NCBI GenBank assembly: GCA_027068725.1
Contig: JAMOMD010000290.1
Span: 1 to 7,620 of the forward strand
Direction: 5' to 3'
Length of the DNA stretch: 7,620 bases
From: Thermoproteales archaeon
GTDB lineage: Archaea; Thermoproteota; Thermoprotei; Thermoproteales; Thermocladiaceae
The notes beneath the pieces are model-generated. The model was not told the DNA's origin. It saw only the letters and a list, made by a program, of their open reading frames with translations, and made no database searches. The first letter of the stretch is position 1. Each line of letters begins with the position of its first letter. Below are positions 5,875 to 7,620 of this stretch, piece after piece. A program made the position numbers and the translations under genes.

Positions 5875-6921
5875 ATGCTACTGAATGCGGTCAAAGTGAA
5901 TGAGGATGTGCTTAACGCAGTGGTGGACTACATATCTCGTAATCTTGGGAAAGGTGAGGAAGATATTCTCAGAGCTGTAATTCCTGACGCACCTGATCTA
6001 CAGATTGTTCAAAGAATTGTTGAACGATTTGGAGAGGAAGCTAAAAAACTGATAAATCTTGGACTTGTAGAGAAGGTTGTATCACAGATAGTTAAGTTGT
6101 ACTACATTATTCAAGAGCTTCCTGATATAGAGGAAGTGTATGATACTATTGTAGGAATTGTAGATATGCTGAGTCCAGACCTAGATGTTCTCGATGTAGC
6201 ATCTCGCTATCAGGATAAGAAGGTTCAACAAGCAGCACTGAAGGCAGATACTAAGAAATTGTCAGAAGTATCTAAGAAAGTCTCTGAGACTATAATTGCG
6301 TCTAGAGATCTTGCAAGAGTTCTACAGGAGCTATCTGCAGGCAAGTTTTTCAAAGATAAGATAGCAATATTGACATCATACACAATTCATAGATTGCTAA
6401 AAGGAACTAGGTTTGAGCTAGGTAATGTCTTATCTCTTCCAGCACATGTAGATATTCACTTATTGAAAGTATTCTTAAGAGTTGGAATCTTGCAAATAGA
6501 TTCTGAAGTCCTAGAAAAGTATGCAGGAGCAGGAAAGTATAAGGTTAAGATTATTCCAGTATGTGCAAAACTTGCTCCTGATGAGCCATTCAAGACACTA
6601 TGGGATGTTCTCAGAAGACACTCTCTATCAGTGTTGAAATCAATGTCTGAGAAACTTGAATGTCCTCAAATTGTTCTTGCAAGCTACTTCTCTTCTATTG
6701 GTCGAAGAGTATGCATATTTAATGACGATTCCGTTGCTGGGAAACATCTTTGTCCAATAAAGGAACTACGTCAATGTCCTCTTGCTGTTGTGTGTAGAAC
6801 GTATGCTGGATTGCAGAATGTTAAGATATTTAGTAGAAGACAGGCGAGATTGCTGCTTAGATACTTTGGTGTATCGTCTAGAAGAGCCGAGGAAGTAGAG
6901 TGTGAATTAATTGTTATATAG
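5875..6921 (+). CDS. Divergent HhH-GPD DNA-glycosylase-like protein with C-terminal cysteine cluster (putative)
   Basis: The protein, 348 residues from ATG 5875, is not one I recognise outright. The frame is open back to 5710, but that part lies antisense to hypC and its promoter, and ATG 5875 has a TATA-like element at 26 bp, so I choose 5875. Residues 1-155 are helical and charged, with no known motif. At 188-205, L-P-A-H-V-D-I-H-L-L-K-V-F-L-R-V-G-I resembles the segment of endonuclease III relatives around the catalytic aspartate (P-V-D-T-H-V-x-R-V-x-x-R-L-G); D193 would be that residue. No classical L-P-G-V-G-x-K-T-A hairpin precedes it; K162 is 31 residues before D193, a spacing like that of archaeal AGOG glycosylases. 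Near the C-terminus C293-x7-C301-x5-C307 (with C280 and C263 nearby) recalls the C-x6-C-x2-C-x5-C iron-sulfur loop of endonuclease III, lacking one position. A DNA-repair or DNA-binding role is inference; the cysteines may instead bind zinc. Confidence 0.5.
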   Translation: MLLNAVKVNEDVLNAVVDYISRNLGKGEEDILRAVIPDAPDLQIVQRIVERFGEEAKKLINLGLVEKVVSQIVKLYYIIQELPDIEEVYDTIVGIVDMLSPDLDVLDVASRYQDKKVQQAALKADTKKLSEVSKKVSETIIASRDLARVLQELSAGKFFKDKIAILTSYTIHRLLKGTRFELGNVLSLPAHVDIHLLKVFLRVGILQIDSEVLEKYAGAGKYKVKIIPVCAKLAPDEPFKTLWDVLRRHSLSVLKSMSEKLECPQIVLASYFSSIGRRVCIFNDDSVAGKHLCPIKELRQCPLAVVCRTYAGLQNVKIFSRRQARLLLRYFGVSSRRAEEVECELIVI

Positions 6922-6930
6922 AATTTTTGA
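6921..6930 (+). terminator. T-tract after the HhH-GPD-like gene
   Basis: A run of five T (6924-6928) follows the stop codon by two bases. Two further T5 runs follow at 6957-6961 and 6985-6989. Such T-tracts can terminate archaeal RNA polymerase. The later two are the complements of A-runs beside the C and C' boxes of the minus-strand sRNA. Confidence 0.35.
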
Positions 6931-6931
6931 T

Positions 6932-6988
6932 GAGTCAGTAAGGAGGTCAATCATCATTTTTCAGGTCGGGGAGTTCTGTCATCATTTT
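6932..6988 (-). ncRNA. Archaeal C/D box guide sRNA
   Basis: Read on the minus strand the region contains, in order, C box ATGATGA (6985-6979), 14 nt, D' box CTGA (6964-6961), a 3-nt spacer AAA, C' box ATGATGA (6957-6951), 12 nt, and D box CTGA (6938-6935). All four boxes match the consensus perfectly, and the spacings (about 12 nt between C and D' and between C' and D, 3 nt between D' and C') are those of archaeal C/D box sRNAs. These assemble with L7Ae, Nop5 and fibrillarin to direct 2'-O-methylation of rRNA or tRNA at the target nucleotide paired five positions upstream of D or D'. The guides are CAGAACTCCCCGAC (D') and TTGACCTCCTTA (D). I cannot name the targets with confidence. It lies about 20 nt after the stop of the minus-strand KaiC-like gene, so it may be processed from that gene's 3' UTR or use the TATAATATT-like sequence at 7001-7009. 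The terminal stem is weak. Confidence 0.9.
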
Positions 6989-7004
6989 TGTAAGATTCCT
7001 AATA

Positions 7005-7620
7005 TTATACAGGTGTTACAACGAGTCTGCTCTTATTTCCTTCTTTAACAAAGTCAATCTTGAATAGGTAGTGCTTTATGTGTGTCATCCTTGCCTTCTT
7101 GATTGCTAGATATCTCTCAAGCTTCTTGCTCGTCTTCACGTCCGTCATCCAGGACTCCATGACCACGTCAGCAATATGCTCGACACCAAAGCCGAAGATA
7201 CCTTTTGTAGTCATTGCATACTGACTCGTCAGGAAAGCAGTTATGTTACTTCTGTGATATGCTAACTTTAGCTGATAGCTGTATTTACGTGCCATCGCAG
7301 GTTTGTCAACCCAGAATGTTGACATTGAGTCAATGATTAGCCTGACATGCTGACCACGCTCAACTTCTAGCACCTCGTATGCTCTATCTAGGGCAAATAC
7401 TAGTGTATCAATGCTCCAGGGTACGTAACTCTTCCTTGCTGTTGTCTTCTTTTTCTCACTACTTAGCTGCTCCTGAAGTGCAAGTTTTGCTACTCTCGAT
7501 AGTCCAAACAGGTCAATCACGACGATGTCTGGTGTCTTTTCAGGTTTCTCAAATCTCCATTCTTTGTCAGCTCTATCCCACTGTATAGCCTCTGCTAGAT
7601 TGAACACGTTGTACTCGTCA
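7005..7620 (-). CDS. KaiC/RadA-paralogue RecA-fold ATPase, C-terminal part (5' end cut by window)
   Basis: The frame is open to the right edge of the window; in-frame codons continue upstream of the GTG at 7607, so the gene starts outside and the Walker A half is not visible. About 205 residues are seen. Counted from the GTG at 7607, they include P-D-I-V-V-I-D-L-F-G-L-S (26-37), a Walker B-type strand R-L-I-I-D-S-M-S-T-F (89-98), T-A-F-L-T-S-Q-Y-A (123-131), a glycine-rich G-I-F-G-F-G-V-E-H-I-A-D (135-146) typical of KaiC-like domains, and a basic C-terminal strand region (K-K-A-R-M-T-H-I-K-H). These features fit the KaiC/RadA-like RecA-superfamily ATPases common in crenarchaea, including the aRadC-type RadA paralogues linked to recombination repair. 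The exact subfamily, and hence whether it acts in repair or signalling, cannot be settled from this half. It converges on the HhH-GPD-like gene with 83 bp between. Confidence 0.75.
   Translation of the reverse strand, partial: DEYNVFNLAEAIQWDRADKEWRFEKPEKTPDIVVIDLFGLSRVAKLALQEQLSSEKKKTTARKSYVPWSIDTLVFALDRAYEVLEVERGQHVRLIIDSMSTFWVDKPAMARKYSYQLKLAYHRSNITAFLTSQYAMTTKGIFGFGVEHIADVVMESWMTDVKTSKKLERYLAIKKARMTHIKHYLFKIDFVKEGNKSRLVVTPV

Noticed and set aside
6942..6948. Perfect Shine-Dalgarno-like GGAGGTC in the last intergenic region on plus
   Set aside because: No ATG, GTG or TTG follows at a useful distance with a plausible frame. The sequence is fully explained as the complement of the sRNA D guide.
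6951..6989. Direct repeat TCATCATTTTT, two copies 28 bp apart
   Set aside because: Not a mobile-element or regulatory repeat: the copies are the complements of the C and C' boxes with their A-runs.
7379..7588. Plus-strand open frame opposite the KaiC-like gene
   Set aside because: The opposite strand has recognisable ATPase motifs throughout this stretch, and the frame has no family features.

Overview
The window reads as chromosomal DNA of a hyperthermophilic archaeon, most likely of the Thermoproteota (crenarchaeal) side. The reasons are archaeal-type enzymes (GTP-dependent dephospho-CoA kinase, stand-alone RibD-C-type reductase, archaeal-type PGK and GAPDH, KaiC/RadA-like ATPase), frequent GTG/TTG starts, AGA/AGG-rich arginine codons, TATA-like boxes about 26-30 nt upstream of start codons (leaderless transcripts), and a canonical C/D box guide sRNA. 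I do not assign a genus. There is no sign of mobile elements, CRISPR arrays, tRNA or rRNA.

Layout, left to right. (1) 2-1996, plus strand, biosynthetic run: the 3' end of a dephospho-CoA kinase gene (CoA synthesis), overlapping by 10 bp a riboflavin-pathway reductase gene, then prephenate dehydratase (phenylalanine synthesis) with an unusual N-terminal helical extension. (2) 2106-4511, plus strand: phosphoglycerate kinase and phosphorylating GAPDH, the adjacent pair of the lower glycolytic/gluconeogenic trunk, each with a recognisable TATA-like box, and a possible hairpin plus T-rich terminator after GAPDH. (3) 4622-5822, metal-centre maturation: cooC (nickel-insertion ATPase) and cooT (small nickel-binding protein) on plus, and hypC (carrier of the [NiFe]-hydrogenase Fe(CN)2CO unit) on minus, convergent with cooT and overlapping it by 41 bp. 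The set suggests a carbon monoxide dehydrogenase and/or [NiFe]-hydrogenase elsewhere in the genome; neither is in the window. (4) 5875-6921, plus: a poorly characterised protein that I read as a divergent HhH-GPD DNA-glycosylase-like fold with a C-terminal cysteine cluster, divergent from hypC across 52 bp that hold one central TATA-like element. (5) 6922-7004: on the minus strand a textbook archaeal C/D box sRNA (C, D', C' and D boxes all perfect). (6) 7005-7620, minus: the C-terminal part of a KaiC/RadA-paralogue ATPase, cut by the window edge.

The strongest previously unannotated element is the C/D box sRNA. The protein most worth following up is the HhH-GPD-like one. All other genes are recognisable housekeeping or maturation functions. 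The intergenic regions longer than about 100 bp (1997-2105 and 4512-4621) hold promoters and small inverted repeats, but no additional gene that I can support.
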